Positions 48,791-59,998 are shown, counted from the stretch's first letter. The stretch is DNA of 61,997 nt from Symbiodinium natans (GCA_905221605.1 CAJNDS010002218.1:485001-546997), one strand, 5' to 3'. The notes: a model not told the origin generated them from the sequence alone. Numbers and translations are program-made.

Positions 48791-49461
48791 GTATGTGAGC
48801 TGGGGGCGGGGGGGCTAGGCTTGTTGGAGCCTGAAGCCCTAAGCCCCAAACCCTAAACCCTAAACCCTAAACCCTAAACCCTAAACCCTAAACCCTAAAC
48901 CCTAAACCCTAAACCCTAAACCCTAAACCCTAAACCCTAAACCCTGTCAGCAGGCTGCGCAAAAGTTTCGGTGCACTTCTTGTTCGTATGCTTGTTGCCA
49001 GTAATCCCCTAATATTAAAGACTTCCAACTTTGTTATATAATAGTGTATGGGGGGATTTTGATATGAGGGGGTAGGGGTGGTTTTATATTCGGGGGGGTG
49101 GGATTAGTGTTCGTGGGCTTGAAGCTTGGGGACCTCACGCAACAGTAAGAGGCTCACCTCTCAAAAGTTTTGTTTAAGTGTTTAGGGTTCGGGGGGGGGG
49201 GGAAGACCAGGCCCTATCCAGCTTGTTCAGAAGCCAAATCTTAAGCTTGCAAGAGGACATGAAGGGGGCATGCAATGTTACAAACAGCGGGTTCAGGCAG
49301 GCCCTGTAAACCTTGTCTAGGCCCTAAGAGCTAGGTGTTTAGGGTCTAAACCTGGCAAACCCTTAGCCTACGCTCTAAAGACCCTAAACCCTAAACTCTG
49401 AACCCTAAACCCTGAACCCTGAACCCTAAACCCTCAACCCTAAACCCCTCTCACACGCCAG

Positions 49462-49528
49462 GAAGCTCTGCAGCTTCCTCCAGCAGGACGCGACCTCCTT
49501 GACGACCTCCTTGACCAGAATGTGCCTG
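49462..49528 (+). CDS. Exon-like island
   Basis: CACACGCCAG|G, then KLCSFLQQDATSLTTSLTRM and CL; GT donor. Family unknown. Confidence 0.4.
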
Positions 49529-49892
49529 GTTCCCTCTACAGGGGTTAAGAGGGGGGGTTTTTCAGGGTCCCCTAAACCTAAACCCTAAACCCTAAACCCT
49601 AAGCCCTAAGCCCTAAACCCTAAACCCTAAACCCTAAACCCTAATCCCCCAAACCCTCGAGCCGCCAAGCCAAGCCCCAAACCCCCCTGGAGGCCGCAAG
49701 CACCCCAAAGCCCCGCAACCGAAACCCTAAACCCTACAGCCTAAACCCTAAACCCTAAACCCTAAGCCCTAAACCCTAAGCTTAAACCCTAAAGGGCTTG
49801 TAGTGTGTAGGCCATGAGTCCAGGCAAAGTCCCTCTAAACCCGGCCAAAAAACCCCGAAGAAAACCCCCTCAAGCCCAAAACCCCGTCTGAG

Positions 49893-49934
49893 GTGTATAA
49901 GATGGAGAAGTTCTTGCAGGACTTCCACACACCA
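49893..49934 (+). CDS. Exon-like island
   Basis: CGTCTGAG|G, then VYKMEKFLQDFHTP, running into the GCCCCAAA array. Confidence 0.4.
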
Positions 49935-50255
49935 AGCCCAAAGCCCCAAACCCCAAACCCCAAAACCCCAAACCCCAAACCCCAAACCCCAAAGCCCCAA
50001 AGCCCCAAGGCCCCAAAGCCCCAAAGCCCCAAAGCCCCAAAGCCCCAAAGCCCCAAAGCCCCAAAGCCCCAAAGCCCCAAGGCCCCAAGGCCCCAAGGCC
50101 CCAAGGCCCCAAGGCCCCAAGGCCCCAAGGCCCCAAGGCCCCAAGGCCCCAAAGCCCCAAAGCCCCAAAGCCCCAAAGCCCCAAAGCCCCAAAGCCCCAA
50201 AGCCATAAAGCCCCAAAGCCCCAAAGCCCCAAAGCCCCAAAGCCCCAAAGCCCTA
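49935..50255. repeat. Homogenised 8-mer array (GCCCCAAA / GGCCCCAA)n
   Basis: Starts as CCCCAAA heptamers, becomes (AGCCCCAA)n, then a block of about nine (GGCCCCAA), then AGCCCCAA again, then CCCTAAA. Long G/L/W ORFs on the minus strand are artefacts. Confidence 0.95.
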
Positions 50256-50327
50256 AACCCTAAACCCTAAACCCTAAACCCTAAACCCTAAACCCTAAAC
50301 CCTAAACCCTAAACCTTTTTGTTCCAG

Positions 50328-50379
50328 TTGTGTTGAGAGCTTGGGCATGGACTTCTCGAAGGCCAGAGCTCAGGCTTGG
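50328..50379 (+). CDS. Exon-like island
   Basis: TTTTTGTTCCAG is a strong acceptor. One frame reads CVESLGMDFSKARAQAW to GTGTAG. Family unknown. Confidence 0.45.
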
Positions 50380-50417
50380 GTGTAGGGCTATTGGGGCACG
50401 CCAGTTCCAGAAGGTGT

Positions 50418-50597
50418 ACTTGGAGGTTCATGGTACTTAAGGGTTTAGGGTTTAGGGTTTAGGGTTTAGGGTTTAGGGTTAGGAGTACTTGTTAACCAAT
50501 TATATCTGTACTTGTAGCTGTACTTATAACCACATTAGGTCTAAGTGGTTTATAAGCACCATTATGATTGGCTAATAAGTACCATGAATCTCCCAGT
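50418..50597. mobile_element. MITE-like element, CTTGGAGGTTCATGGTAC family, copy 2
   Basis: ACTTGGAGGTTCATGGTACT on the left and AGTACCATGAATCTCCCAGT on the right. A TTTAGGG block (about 50440-50483) is inserted near the left end, flanked by GTACTTA (50433-50439) and AGTACTT (50484-50490). The copy at 61841 has no block at that point. Confidence 0.85.
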
Positions 50598-51118
50598 AGA
50601 GTCCGTCCAAAGAAGGTCCCAGGCAGGTCTTAAGGGCCTAAACCCTAAACCCTAAACCCTAAACCCTAAACCCTAAACCCTAAACCCTAAACCCTAAACC
50701 CTAAACCCTAAACCCTAAAACCCCTAAACCCTAAACCCTAAACCCTAAACCCTAAACCCTAAACCCTAAACCCTAAACCCTAAACCCTAAACCCTAAACC
50801 CTAAACCCTAAACCCTAAACCCTAAACCCTGAACCCCAAACCCTGAACCCTGAACCCTAAACCATAAAACCCTAAACCCTAAACCCTAAACCCTATACCC
50901 TAGGGGCGGGCGATCGGGAGCTCTGGGGCCCATATTGGCCCTCCAGAAGCTTGGGGCAATGACTTGAAAGAACCGGTCCCGAAAAGAACGGGCCCACTAT
51001 GGGATCTGAACCTAAACCCTAAACCCCAAACCCTAAACCCTAAACCCCCAACCCTCAACCCTAAACCCTCCAACCCTAAACCCTAAACCCTAAACCCTAA
51101 CTTTGGCGAAACCGCGAG

Positions 51119-51180
51119 GAGGTTGAGACGTCACCTGAGAGCTTGGTGAGCATCATCGAGGCCAAGCGCGCGAGGCGGCC
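51119..51180 (+). CDS. Exon-like island
   Basis: AACCGCGAG|G, then EVETSPESL before a GTGAGC donor at 51146, or reading on through VSIIEAKRARRP. CCCTAAA left, TTTAGGG right. Confidence 0.5.
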
Positions 51181-51559
51181 CCTACCCCGAGTTTTGGGCT
51201 GGGGGGGTTTAGGGTATTCGGGGTTTAGGGTTTTAGGGTTTAGGGTTTAGGGTTTTTTGGGCTTAGGGTTCTTTATAGAAAAAGGCGGATGATTCTGAAC
51301 ATTCTGGGATCAAGGCTGCCACGACCCAAATGCTGGTCGTCTTCGGGGGTGGCTTTCGGAAACGAAGGTTTTTGCGGGCTTACGGTTGATGCTTTTGGCT
51401 TTTGAGGGTTTAGGGTTTAGGGATTTGGGTTTAGGCTCAGGGTTTAGGGTTTAGGGTTTAGGGTTTAGGGTTTAGGGTTTAGGGTTTAGGGGTTAGGGGT
51501 TAATTAGGGTTTAGGGTTTAGTGTTTAGGGTTGAGGGTTTAGGGTTTAGGGTTTAGGGC

Positions 51560-52330
51560 GTGCCAAACGGAAGCGCGCTTTGGGAGCGCGCGGTAGTCTG
51601 CAGACCTACCCACCCCAAGACCGCCCACTTACAACTCTCAAGGAGTTAAGACCTTTTGTTTTTTTTACAAAGCACCACATCAGTCAGCATTGGGGACCTC
51701 CACAAGGTGCATGGACCAGGCACAAAGCTGCAGCAGGGCCAGGACAAGGCCAGAGGCAGGAAGACACCAGTACGGGGCGTTTGCAATGCGCAGACGGAAA
51801 GGCGAGGCAGGGTGAGCAAAGACAGCTTGGGTTGGCGCGAAGGGGCTAAGGCAGGGATGGGCCAGGAACAGACAAAGGCAGCGAGGCTTGGTTGGCGCGA
51901 AGGGGCTAAAGCCAGGGAGGCAGGGCCAGGGAACACAGGCAGTGAGTGGAAACAGGGCAGGCGTGGACCAGGCACAAAACGGGTGTGCTGTCCAGCAAAG
52001 CTAGCAAGGGGCCAGGGCAGGCAGGCCAGCGCCAACACCAAGGGCCAGGCCAGGCACAGAGCCCGGCCAGCCAGCGTTTTTTGGCCAGAGCCCTGGCCCA
52101 GCAGCCCAGCGGACGGGGGTCAGGGACCCAGGGGTCGCCTCCAATGCAGGACCCAACAATGTGCGCGGACATGAAGACTAGGGAAATATAATATACAGTG
52201 ACAACTGCTGACTTGGCCTGTGCCTGCCTGGAGGGTAAGCCAGCCTGGAGGCCAGCTCGGTCGCCCGCCTGGGGCTCCCTCGCAGGGTCTCACGCCAGTC
52301 TACCCCAAAACACAAGACAGTGGGGTGGCG
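51560..52330. other. Unique GC-rich segment with degenerate CCAGG-type minisatellite
   Basis: No telomere repeats. It begins with a GCGCGCT...AGCGCGC hairpin (51572-51590). A 21-bp phrase TTGGTTGGCGCGAAGGGGCT (with variants) repeats at about 51832 and 51889, and GGCCAGGCA-like words are frequent. A 172-codon + ORF (51656-52174) is low complexity and not protein-like. Confidence 0.6.
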
Positions 52331-52485
52331 GGCGGGTTTAGGGGATAGGGGTTTGAGGGCTTCGGGTTGCTGAGGCTGCAGGGTTTAGAGTTGTAGGGCT
52401 TTAGGGCTAAGTCTCAACCTCCAGACCTCCAGTCCTTGAGCACTGAAAACCTGAACCTCACATCCCCTCGTTTTTTGTTGGGAAG

Positions 52486-52630
52486 CCTCGATCAAGTCGC
52501 CGTTGACAGGTGTTTCGGTGAGAAGGTGCCGTTTCGCGGGCCGATCGCGAAGGTGGCGTTCCGGGGGCCAATCGCGAAGGGAAGGAAGCAGAGAGTGAAT
52601 GACTTGCGTGACATCTATACCATGCTTTGA
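52486..52630 (+). CDS. Possible terminal exon with duplicated FRGPIAK
   Basis: One open frame reads VDRCFGEKVPFRGPIAK, then VAFRGPIAKGRKQRVN, then DLRDIYTML and TGA. The 27-bp unit coding V(P/A)FRGPIAK is tandemly duplicated. The acceptor is unclear (AAG at 52485 or CAG at 52509). Confidence 0.45.
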
Positions 52631-53013
52631 GCGCACAGGCTCGTTGCATGAACTTGCCCACCCCTCACGTGTTTAAGAGCTGGCCAGCAGAGCTCCACAA
52701 CTTTTCGCCCCGAAATGCTGAACCCTAAACCCTTAACCCTAAGCCCTACACCCTATGTTTTGAGCCCCCCGTTGAGACACCAGAGGAAGAAAAAAAGCCC
52801 GCTGGCCTTGCAAAGGGAGGGAGGCATTGGATTCTCGAACCTTCTCAGCCCAAACAGGTCCCAGCAGTAGTTAATAAGGGAACGTATACATATATACACA
52901 TATATATATATGTATATTAATGTGCTACTACAATGATACGCTAATAGTGGAACAAGAAGACTAATAGCCCTAGAGGCCCTAAAGCCCTTCATGCCCTTGC
53001 CTTCTCCCGCCAG

Positions 53014-53103
53014 AAGAAGTTGCGAGAATCCCTGCATGCGCTATCGGAATGCCATGCAGCTGTTCCCGGCTGCGTGGCTGCACGTGTTTCACAAGCGACC
53101 CTG
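53014..53103 (+). CDS. Exon-like island
   Basis: GCCTTCTCCCGCCAG, then 30 codons KKLRESLHALSECHAAVPGC and VAARVSQATL before GTGCTC. Family unknown. Confidence 0.45.
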
Positions 53104-53460
53104 GTGCTCGCAAGCTTAGCAAGCTATACCCCTAAACCCTAAACCCTAAACCCCTAAACCCCTAAACCCCTAAACCCCTAAACCCCTAAACCCCGAAACC
53201 CCAAAACCCCTACACCCCTAAACCCCTAAACCCCTAAACCCCTAAACCCCTAAACCCCTAAACCCCTAAACCCCTAAACCCCTAAACCCCTAAACCCCTA
53301 AACCCCTAAACCCCTAAACCGGGAAGGTGCTTCCTAGGGATAAGGCATCTTTAGGGTTTAGGGTTCAGGGTTCAGGGTTCAGGGTTTAGGGTTTAGGGTT
53401 TAGGGTTTAGGGTTTAGGGTTTAGGGTTTAGGGTTTAGGGTTTAGGGTATGGAGTCGAGG

Positions 53461-53583
53461 GGCTAGACAATTCTTCCTTCTGAGCTTGCCTTTTATACTG
53501 GTATGGGAGTCACAGAGATCTTCAGGGTTTAGGGTTGAAGGGCTGGACAATTCTTCCTTCTGAGCTTGCCTTTTGTACTGGTA
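53461..53583 (+). repeat. 43-bp direct duplication near telomere blocks
   Basis: GGCTAGACAATTCTTCCTTC... (53461-53503) and its copy at 53541-53583 (41 of 43 identical), separated by 37 bp that include a short TTTAGGG piece. Confidence 0.9.
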
Positions 53584-53810
53584 GTTCAGGGTTTAGGGTT
53601 TAGGGTTTAGGGTTGAGGGTTGAGGGTTGAGGGTTTAGGGTTTAGGGTTCCCTTGCTCTGCACTGGGAGAACTATAAACCAGCAAGAGGGAAGTGCGCAT
53701 CAGGATTGAACTCCTTCTTGCTCAGGTGCATGGCTGGCAGTCTGGGAATTTGGCGCCAGGTTTTGAACTTCGTGGGATGGGTTTAGGGTTTAGGGTTTAG
53801 GGTTTAGGGT

Positions 53811-53856
<46 letters not shown>

Positions 53857-54496
53857 GGTTTAGAGTTTAGGGTTTAGGGTTCAGGGTTCAGGGTTTAAGT
53901 CCTAAAGCCCTTAACTCTAAACCTTTTGATTTATGCTCTGGCGTCTTTGGTTGGGGGTTAAGGGCTGATTTAGGGTTTAGGGCATAGGCTTTAACCTGCG
54001 CAGTGTCAAGTACGACGGACTGCCGCCTGCACCCTGAATTGCAGCATTTCCGCGTTTCACCGCCCTAACCCGGGAACCGTCTTGGGTTTAGGGTTTTGGG
54101 TGTAGGGTTTAGGGTTTAGGGTTCCTAAACCCGAATCCCTAAACCCTAAACCCACCCTCAGCCCTAAACCCTTAAGCCCTGAACCCGTGCATGACGCAGG
54201 ATTTTAGCTCGGCCGGGAGCCCTTCGGCGCAGGGTGCCATCTAGAGAACAATGCTTACTAGGCATGGGTTTAGGGTTTGGGGTTTGGGGGTTTGGGGTTT
54301 AGGGTTTAGGGTTTAGGGTTTAGGGTTTAGGGTACTAGACCCCCGATTATCGATGCTGTAATCCCTATTAAGGGTAATAAAATCCCCATTAAGGGTACTA
54401 GAATCCCTGGGACTTGGAGCAGGCCATCATGTCCTTTCTTTTTTTGGATGGGGTTCCCTTGTAGGCCCCTTAAAGCCAAGAAGGGCGCCCTTTTTG

Positions 54497-54613
54497 TTCC
54501 TAGGTTACTCCTGGGTCGCCCTAAACCCTAAACCCTAAACCCTCAACCTTATAAACCCTAAACCCTAAACCCTAAACCCTAAACCCTTTGTATTCCTAGG
54601 TTACTCCTGGGTC
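54497..54613 (+). repeat. CCCTAAA block flanked by 21-bp duplication containing AG|GT
   Basis: TTCCTAGGTTACTCCTGGGTC occurs at 54497-54517 and 54593-54613, identical. Between them lie 75 bp of mostly CCCTAAA. Each copy contains TAG|GTTACT, so a canonical GT-AG intron (54504-54599) would remove the block and restore one copy. Confidence 0.92.
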
Positions 54614-55732
54614 TAGAGAATTCAGGGTTGAGGGCGAAAAATCCAGGCCCATTTCAGGTGGGCCGGTGTCTTCCCCCCCCCCACCCTCCTTGCTGCCGTT
54701 TAGTTTCAACCCTAAACCAAAAACCCGAAACCCTAAACCCTAAACCCTAAACCCTAAACCCTAAACCCCGAAACCCTAAACCCTAAACCCTGAACCCTGA
54801 ACCCTAAACTCTAAACCCTGAACCCTAAACCCTAAACCCTAAACCCTAAACCCTAAACCCTGTATAAACCCCAAACTCGGTGCAAGTCCAGCTCCCGGCC
54901 AGCCATTCCTGCAATCCATCGGACGAGTTGCGTGCGCTGCGGGCTGGCCTCAGTGCTCAAGACCCTCTAGGGCTCATAGGGGCCCTAAACCCTAAACCCT
55001 AAACCCTAAACCCTAAACCCTAAACCCTAAACCCTAAACCCCGAAACCCTAAACCCTAAACCCTGAACCCTAAACCCTAAACTCTAAACCCTGAACCCTA
55101 AACCCTAAACCCTAAACCCTGAACCCCAATATTACTTCAAGTACTCCGCCAAAATAAGCAAGACTTGGAATCTATATTCACCAACAGATTTTTCAAGACT
55201 TGAAGTCATCGTAGTCTCAGCCCACATCCACTATCTGATAAGGCTATAGAATCTCTTGGGGTTGTGTTATTTCATCCTAAACGCTAAACCCTAAACCCTA
55301 AACCCCAAACCCCAAACCCTAAACCCTAAACCCTAAACCCTAAACCCTAAACCCTAAACCCTAAGATCATTGTTGTGTAACCCTCGCACTCCCAGAGTCC
55401 CCCTCAAGATATTCCTGAAGCTATCGAAAAAATGTGCGCTCCCACAGCGCCTCGGCCTCGGAACATGGGACGCGTGTGTGTGTACACAATATTATATATA
55501 TATATGTATATGTATGTACATGTATATATATATATATGTATATATGTATATATGTATATACATGCATATGTATACGTATATGTACCTACATTATACATAT
55601 ATATATATATATATGTATATACATATACATGCTATAAGGATATTATGTATGAGATGCTTTGTAATTTCAGCATTTTACATAATGCTATCGTTTTCGTGGC
55701 TTAGAGCTTAGCATGAGAGCTCATCGGAGCAG

Positions 55733-55792
55733 GTCTGGGGTTCTTCGGCCCAAGATTCCAGAGAGGATCTTCGCGTATATGCAGCACTAGAC
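55733..55792 (+). CDS. Exon-like island
   Basis: CGGAGCAG|G, then VWGSSAQDSREDLRVYAALD. Family unknown. Confidence 0.35.
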
Positions 55793-56022
55793 CTATCAGT
55801 TTAGGGTTGAGGGTTTGGGGTTTGGGGTTTAGGGTTTAGGGGTATATAAAGTGGAAAAAACTAACTACGCGTTCTGCGGGCCTGCCCCAACATGTCAGCA
55901 GCAGTGAAAATTGCCTTGTTCCCTTTGCCAGAAGTTCCTCCTTGCTGTGTTCAATGCCCATGTTCAGCCCTAAACCCTAAACCCTCAACCCTAAACCCTG
56001 GCACTCATGTTGCTACTTCCAG

Positions 56023-56046
56023 GGCGTCATGGGAGGACCCTTTGTG
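56023..56046 (+). CDS. Possible 24-nt microexon GVMGGPFV
   Basis: TTGCTACTTCCAG|G, then GVMGGPFV, then GTAGGC. CCCTAAA lies directly upstream. Confidence 0.45.
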
Positions 56047-57488
56047 GTAGGCACCCGCCACTGAGCAAACTCAAACCAACACAGCTCAGAGCGGCATCGG
56101 CACCCACTACGCCAGCGCCTCAACACCCCTGAGCCCTTAAACCCCTAGCCCCTGAAAGGGTTTAGGGTTTAGGCTTATCCTAAACCCTAAAACCTAAACC
56201 TTAAATCCCCACACCCCCTCAACGTGCAATCCGGCCCCGAACTAGTTGCCTCGTTCGGTGATCTTCCCAGCATTGGAGGGGAGCAGCACTCCTCCAAGCA
56301 AGTTTTGTCGTCAGGGCCGTCATTTTGCATCTGCCTGTGGGGTTTAGGGTTTCGGGTTTAGGGTTTAGGGTTCAGGGTATAGGGTTTAGGGTTTAGGGTT
56401 TAGTATTCTGATGGGTTGAGGTGGTTGCAGCAAGCGGTGATATAGATCCTTATTTCAGGAAGCCAAACGCACAAGAACGCCCCCTAAGCCCTGCACCCCA
56501 AACCAGAAATCCTGCACTCTAAATATGGGTTTAGGGTTTAGGGTTTAGGGTTTAGGGTTTAGGGTTTAGGGTTTAGGGTTTAGGGTTTAGGGTTTAGGGT
56601 TTAGGGTTTAGGGTTTAGGGTTTAGGGCGGCGGCCCTGCTCGTGCCCTGAGAGTGCTTGGAGAGCCTCTCTCAGTTTTGCTCCTCTCTTCTGGGAGAGGG
56701 ACTTGCTTTGCTTAGCTGTTGGGAGGATGGTGCAGGGCTTCGGTTTTAGGGTTTAGGGTTTAGGGTTAAGGGTTTAGGGTTTAGGGTTTAGGGTTTAGGG
56801 TTTAGGGTTAAGGGTTTAGGGTTTAGGGTTTAGGGTTTAGGGTTTAGGGTTTAGGGCTTAGGGCTTAGGGCTTAGGGCTTAGGGCTTAGGGCTTAGGGCT
56901 TAGGGTTAGGGTTTTGGGTGCCCAATCCTTATAAAGCCGTGAACCCTGCACAGAAAGAGCCAAAAGCGATGTCCCGCTCAAGGCCCTAAACCCGAAACCC
57001 GAAACCCTAACCCTAAACCCTCAACCCTATACAAACCCTAACCCTAAACCCTAAACCCTAAACCCTAAACCCTAAACCCTAAACCCTAAACCCTAAACTC
57101 TAAACCCTAAACCCTAAACCCTAAACCCTAAACCCTAAACCCTAAACCCTAAACCCTAAACGCAAGAACAGGGTTTAGGGGTCTTGGGGTTTGAAGCAAG
57201 GGGCGGTGGCCTTTTTTTCAATGCTCACCCTTAACGGTTTAGGGTTTTAGGGTTTTAGGGTTAAAGGGAGAATAGGGATCTAGGGTTTAGAATGTGATTC
57301 GGCGCCCGAGCCTCCTTCCAGCGGATATTTAACAGAGTGCTTGGATAGCCTCTCCAGTGCAGCTCGGCTGCTCTCTGAGTTACAGAAGGCAAGCGCGTGA
57401 CGACGGTCTTCACAGATTTCAGTTCTGGCGCCGCGGCATCAAGAGCCACTCCACTTGGAGAAAAGGGGGGGGGCCTTGAGTTGCAAAG

Positions 57489-57688
57489 CCAGAATCTTCC
57501 TAGTTCTGAGTAGGGGAATTTTGTTGGATTTTCGGTATCCAAAGAAGGGTTTCCAAAGGAGAGGGCTTAGGGTTGAGGGTTTAGGGTTTAGGGTTTAGGG
57601 TCTAGGGTTTAGAGTTTAGGGTTTAGGGTTTAGGGTTCAGGGTTTAGGGACGTACCTCCCGAATTCCCCTACTCAGAGCTAGTAAGGA
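57489..57688. repeat. Inverted pair of an AATTCCCCTACTCAGAGCTA segment
   Basis: The segment at about 57661-57688 recurs as its reverse complement at about 57489-57515 with few mismatches. Both arms read FPYSEL on their own strand inside longer open frames (57661-57768 +, 57261-57542 -). The flanks (TTTAGGG left, CCCTAAA right) suggest intron interior. Confidence 0.6.
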
Positions 57689-58284
57689 ATCTGAAGCTGC
57701 TACTGCGCCGGGAACTCTGGCGATGGAGTCGCTGGAGTGACTGCTGCAGGGTTTGCGAGAAGGCTTGAGTGGAAAAGGGCACCGAAGCCCTGAACCCTTG
57801 CTATCCCTAAACCCTAAACCCTAAACCCTAAACCCTAAATCTTAAACCCTAAACCCTAAACCCTAAACCCTAAACCCTAAACCCAAAACCCCAAATCAAG
57901 TTGTCCCAGCGGGCCCTGAGTGCTGGGGTTGATGTGGAATCCGTCTCGAAGCACCGATGGGCCCAGCCCGCCATAGAACCGAATGTAGCCCATAGCGACA
58001 GCCCCATAAATCCCAAGCCTGAAGCAACCAAAGTCAAGAATCTGCTTCAAGGAGCCCCACGCCACCAACCCCCCCCCCCCCCAAGCCAAAGGAGTAGTAG
58101 TCAATAAACAACAGAAAGAGTTGTTTATAAACGCACACACAGGCGCACCTTGCAGATATCATGCTTGAAAGCTGCGTGGTACCCTTTTGCCCCGTTTTGG
58201 TTCAAGGTTCCGTTACGAAGTCACCAACCCAAAAAAAAAGAGTTCCTCTTAGCATGGTTACTCGGCTACCAATCAAAGGGTAGT

Positions 58285-58412
58285 TTCATGGGCCCTTAAT
58301 ATGGTCCCTACCCTCTTGAAAGGGTTCTGAGGTATGGGCCCTTGGGTTTTATAGGGTTTGCAAGGGGTATATAAGGGGTCCCCTTTAAGGGCCCATACTA
58401 AGGGACCATGTA
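58285..58412. mobile_element. TATGGTCCCT-family element with inverted ends
   Basis: CATGGGCCCTTAATATGGTC on the left and the reverse complement of CATGGTCCCTTAGTATGGGC on the right. The inner core matches 23479 and 37762. Confidence 0.6.
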
Positions 58413-58854
58413 ACTCGAAACCCTAAACCCTAAACCCTAAACCCTAAACCCTAAACCCTAAACCCTAAAAACCCTGAACCCTAAACCTCCCTCACCCTAA
58501 GAGCCAAGCACAATTTGGTGCTGAAACTTTGAGGCGTTCCTCAAGCTCATCCGCCCCATGCTATAACCTGGTCCTCAGTAAGCCCATGGTCCTTAGATGG
58601 TCGTGTTGCTTCCTGAACCCGAAACCCGAAACCCTAAACCCTAAACCCTAAACCCTAAACCCTAAACCCTAAACCCTAAACCCTAAACCCTAAACCCTAA
58701 ACCCTAAAAACCCTGAACCCTAAACCTCCCTCCACCAACCACCCTCCTCCTCCTCCCCCCTTCCCACCCCCACCCCCCAAACTCAGTAGAAAGGTTGTGG
58801 AACCGTGAGGTGGTTTAGGGTTTGGGGTTTAGGGTTTAGGGTGTGGGGTTTAGG

Positions 58855-58950
58855 GGTACGTACTTATCACCCACTGATAAGCTCCTTACGTGCCCCAATA
58901 TGGTTATAAGTACAGTTGTAAGTGGTTAATAGGTACCATGAAGCTCCAAC
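58855..58950. mobile_element. CTTGGAGGTTCATGG family, partial copy 3
   Basis: The right half matches the other copies (GGTTATAAGTACAGTTGTAA, then AGGTACCATGAAGCTCCAA); the left end has diverged. Confidence 0.6.
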
Positions 58951-59270
58951 GGCCGTTCTTGTCACGGGAGACCTCGTCCAAGTTCTCGGATTGTTGGGGG
59001 CTGTTGGGATTTTCAAACCCGAAGCCCTGGAACCCCAACACCGCAAAACCCTACGACCCTAAAGTCCTAAAACAACAAGCCCTAAGCACTACAACCCCCC
59101 AAGAGCCCCCTGCCAGGCCTAAAATGCGCTCTGCCACGTAAACCCTAACCTTAAACCTTAAACCTTAAACCCTAAACCCTAAACCCTAAACCCTAAACCC
59201 TAAACCCTAAACCCTAAACCCTAAACCCTAAACCCTAAACCCGAAGAAGCCCCGAAAAGCCTTCCGCCAG

Positions 59271-59342
59271 GTGGCAGTGCCTTTGAACGCCACGGCCTTC
59301 AGCGGACTCCTCCAGGAGGGCCTCCAGCCTGCAACTTTCTGA
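59271..59342 (+). CDS. Exon-like island, possibly terminal
   Basis: CTTCCGCCAG|G, then VAVPLNATAFSGLLQEGLQP and ATF, then TGA. CCCTAAA left, TTTAGGG right. Family unknown. Confidence 0.5.
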   Translation: MAVPLNATAFSGLLQEGLQPATF

Positions 59343-59746
59343 ACCTCTGAGGCTTAGAGGGTTTAGGGTTTAGGGTTTCGGTTTAGGGTTTAGGGTTTAG
59401 GGTTTAGGGTTTAGGGTTTAGGGTTTAGGGTTTAGGGTTTAGGGTTTAGGGTTTAGGGTTTAGGGTTTAGGGTTTAGGGTTGAGGGTTGAGGGTTTAGGG
59501 TTTAGGGTTTAGGGTTTAGGGTTTAGGGTTTAGGGGTTGCTGTGATAGGGCGTAGATGCTGTGAAGGTTAGGTTTCGGAACAAGCTCGAAAGCTTCGTGA
59601 GGTGCTGAAGAGCAGCTTTGGCCCGATTGTGGAGGGCCATCTAAACACTTTTCTCCCGCCCCACGCCGTCCAAGGCGGCAAAGCCACCCAAACCTATTCC
59701 TTTTAGGGTTTAGGCCTAAACTCAGACGACAGTCCACTCTTCAAAA

Positions 59747-59998
59747 CTTGGGGGGGCGGGGCACAAACAGAGTGGGGGCCAGAGGGGCAGAGGGGTCAGG
59801 GGGGCCAGAAGGGGTAAGGGTCAGATGGGTCGGGCTAGAGGGGTGAGGGGGTTAGGGAGGGGGCAGAGGAGCCTTTCTGGGCAGCGGGGTCAGGGCGTTA
59901 GGGGGTCAGGAGGGTGGCCAGAAAGGCCAGGGGGCCAGGGGGCCAGGGAGGCCAGGGGGGGTCAGGGGGGTCAGGGGGGCCAGGGGGGCCAGGGAAAG
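59747..59998 (+). repeat. G-rich minisatellite (GGGG[TC]CAG)n
   Basis: Repeated GGGGTCAG/GGGGCCAG/GGGGCAGA words over 250 bp; potential G-quadruplex-forming strand. The overlapping G/R-rich ORF is an artefact. Confidence 0.9.

Larger units (their letters stand above)
47300..55380. repeat. Interspersed telomere-type arrays, 47-55 kb
   Basis: C-rich blocks near 47440-47500, 48000-48185, 48840-48945, 49380-49445, 49565-49650, 49725-49790, 50250-50315, 50638-50900, 51010-51105, 53130-53320 (8-mer CCCCTAAA), 54130-54180, 54525-54590, 54715-54870, 54985-55130 and 55280-55365. G-rich blocks near 47605-47760, 48325-48355, 48700-48730, 50440-50480, 51205-51255, 51405-51560, 53350-53447, 53590-53650, 53780-53900, 54085-54120 and 54268-54330. 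Homogeneous variants: (CCCCAAA)n 48046-48140 and (TTGAGGG)n 53810-53860. Unique stretches 47290-47420, 48950-49370 and 53900-54080 hold no gene I can support. Confidence 0.95.

Noticed and set aside
49782-50270. Long G/L/W-rich and P/K-rich ORFs
   Set aside because: Translations of the GCCCCAAA repeat in different frames.
51646-52191. Overlapping 131-172 codon ORFs on both strands
   Set aside because: Low-complexity CCAGG-rich DNA open in several frames on both strands; no splice or motif support.
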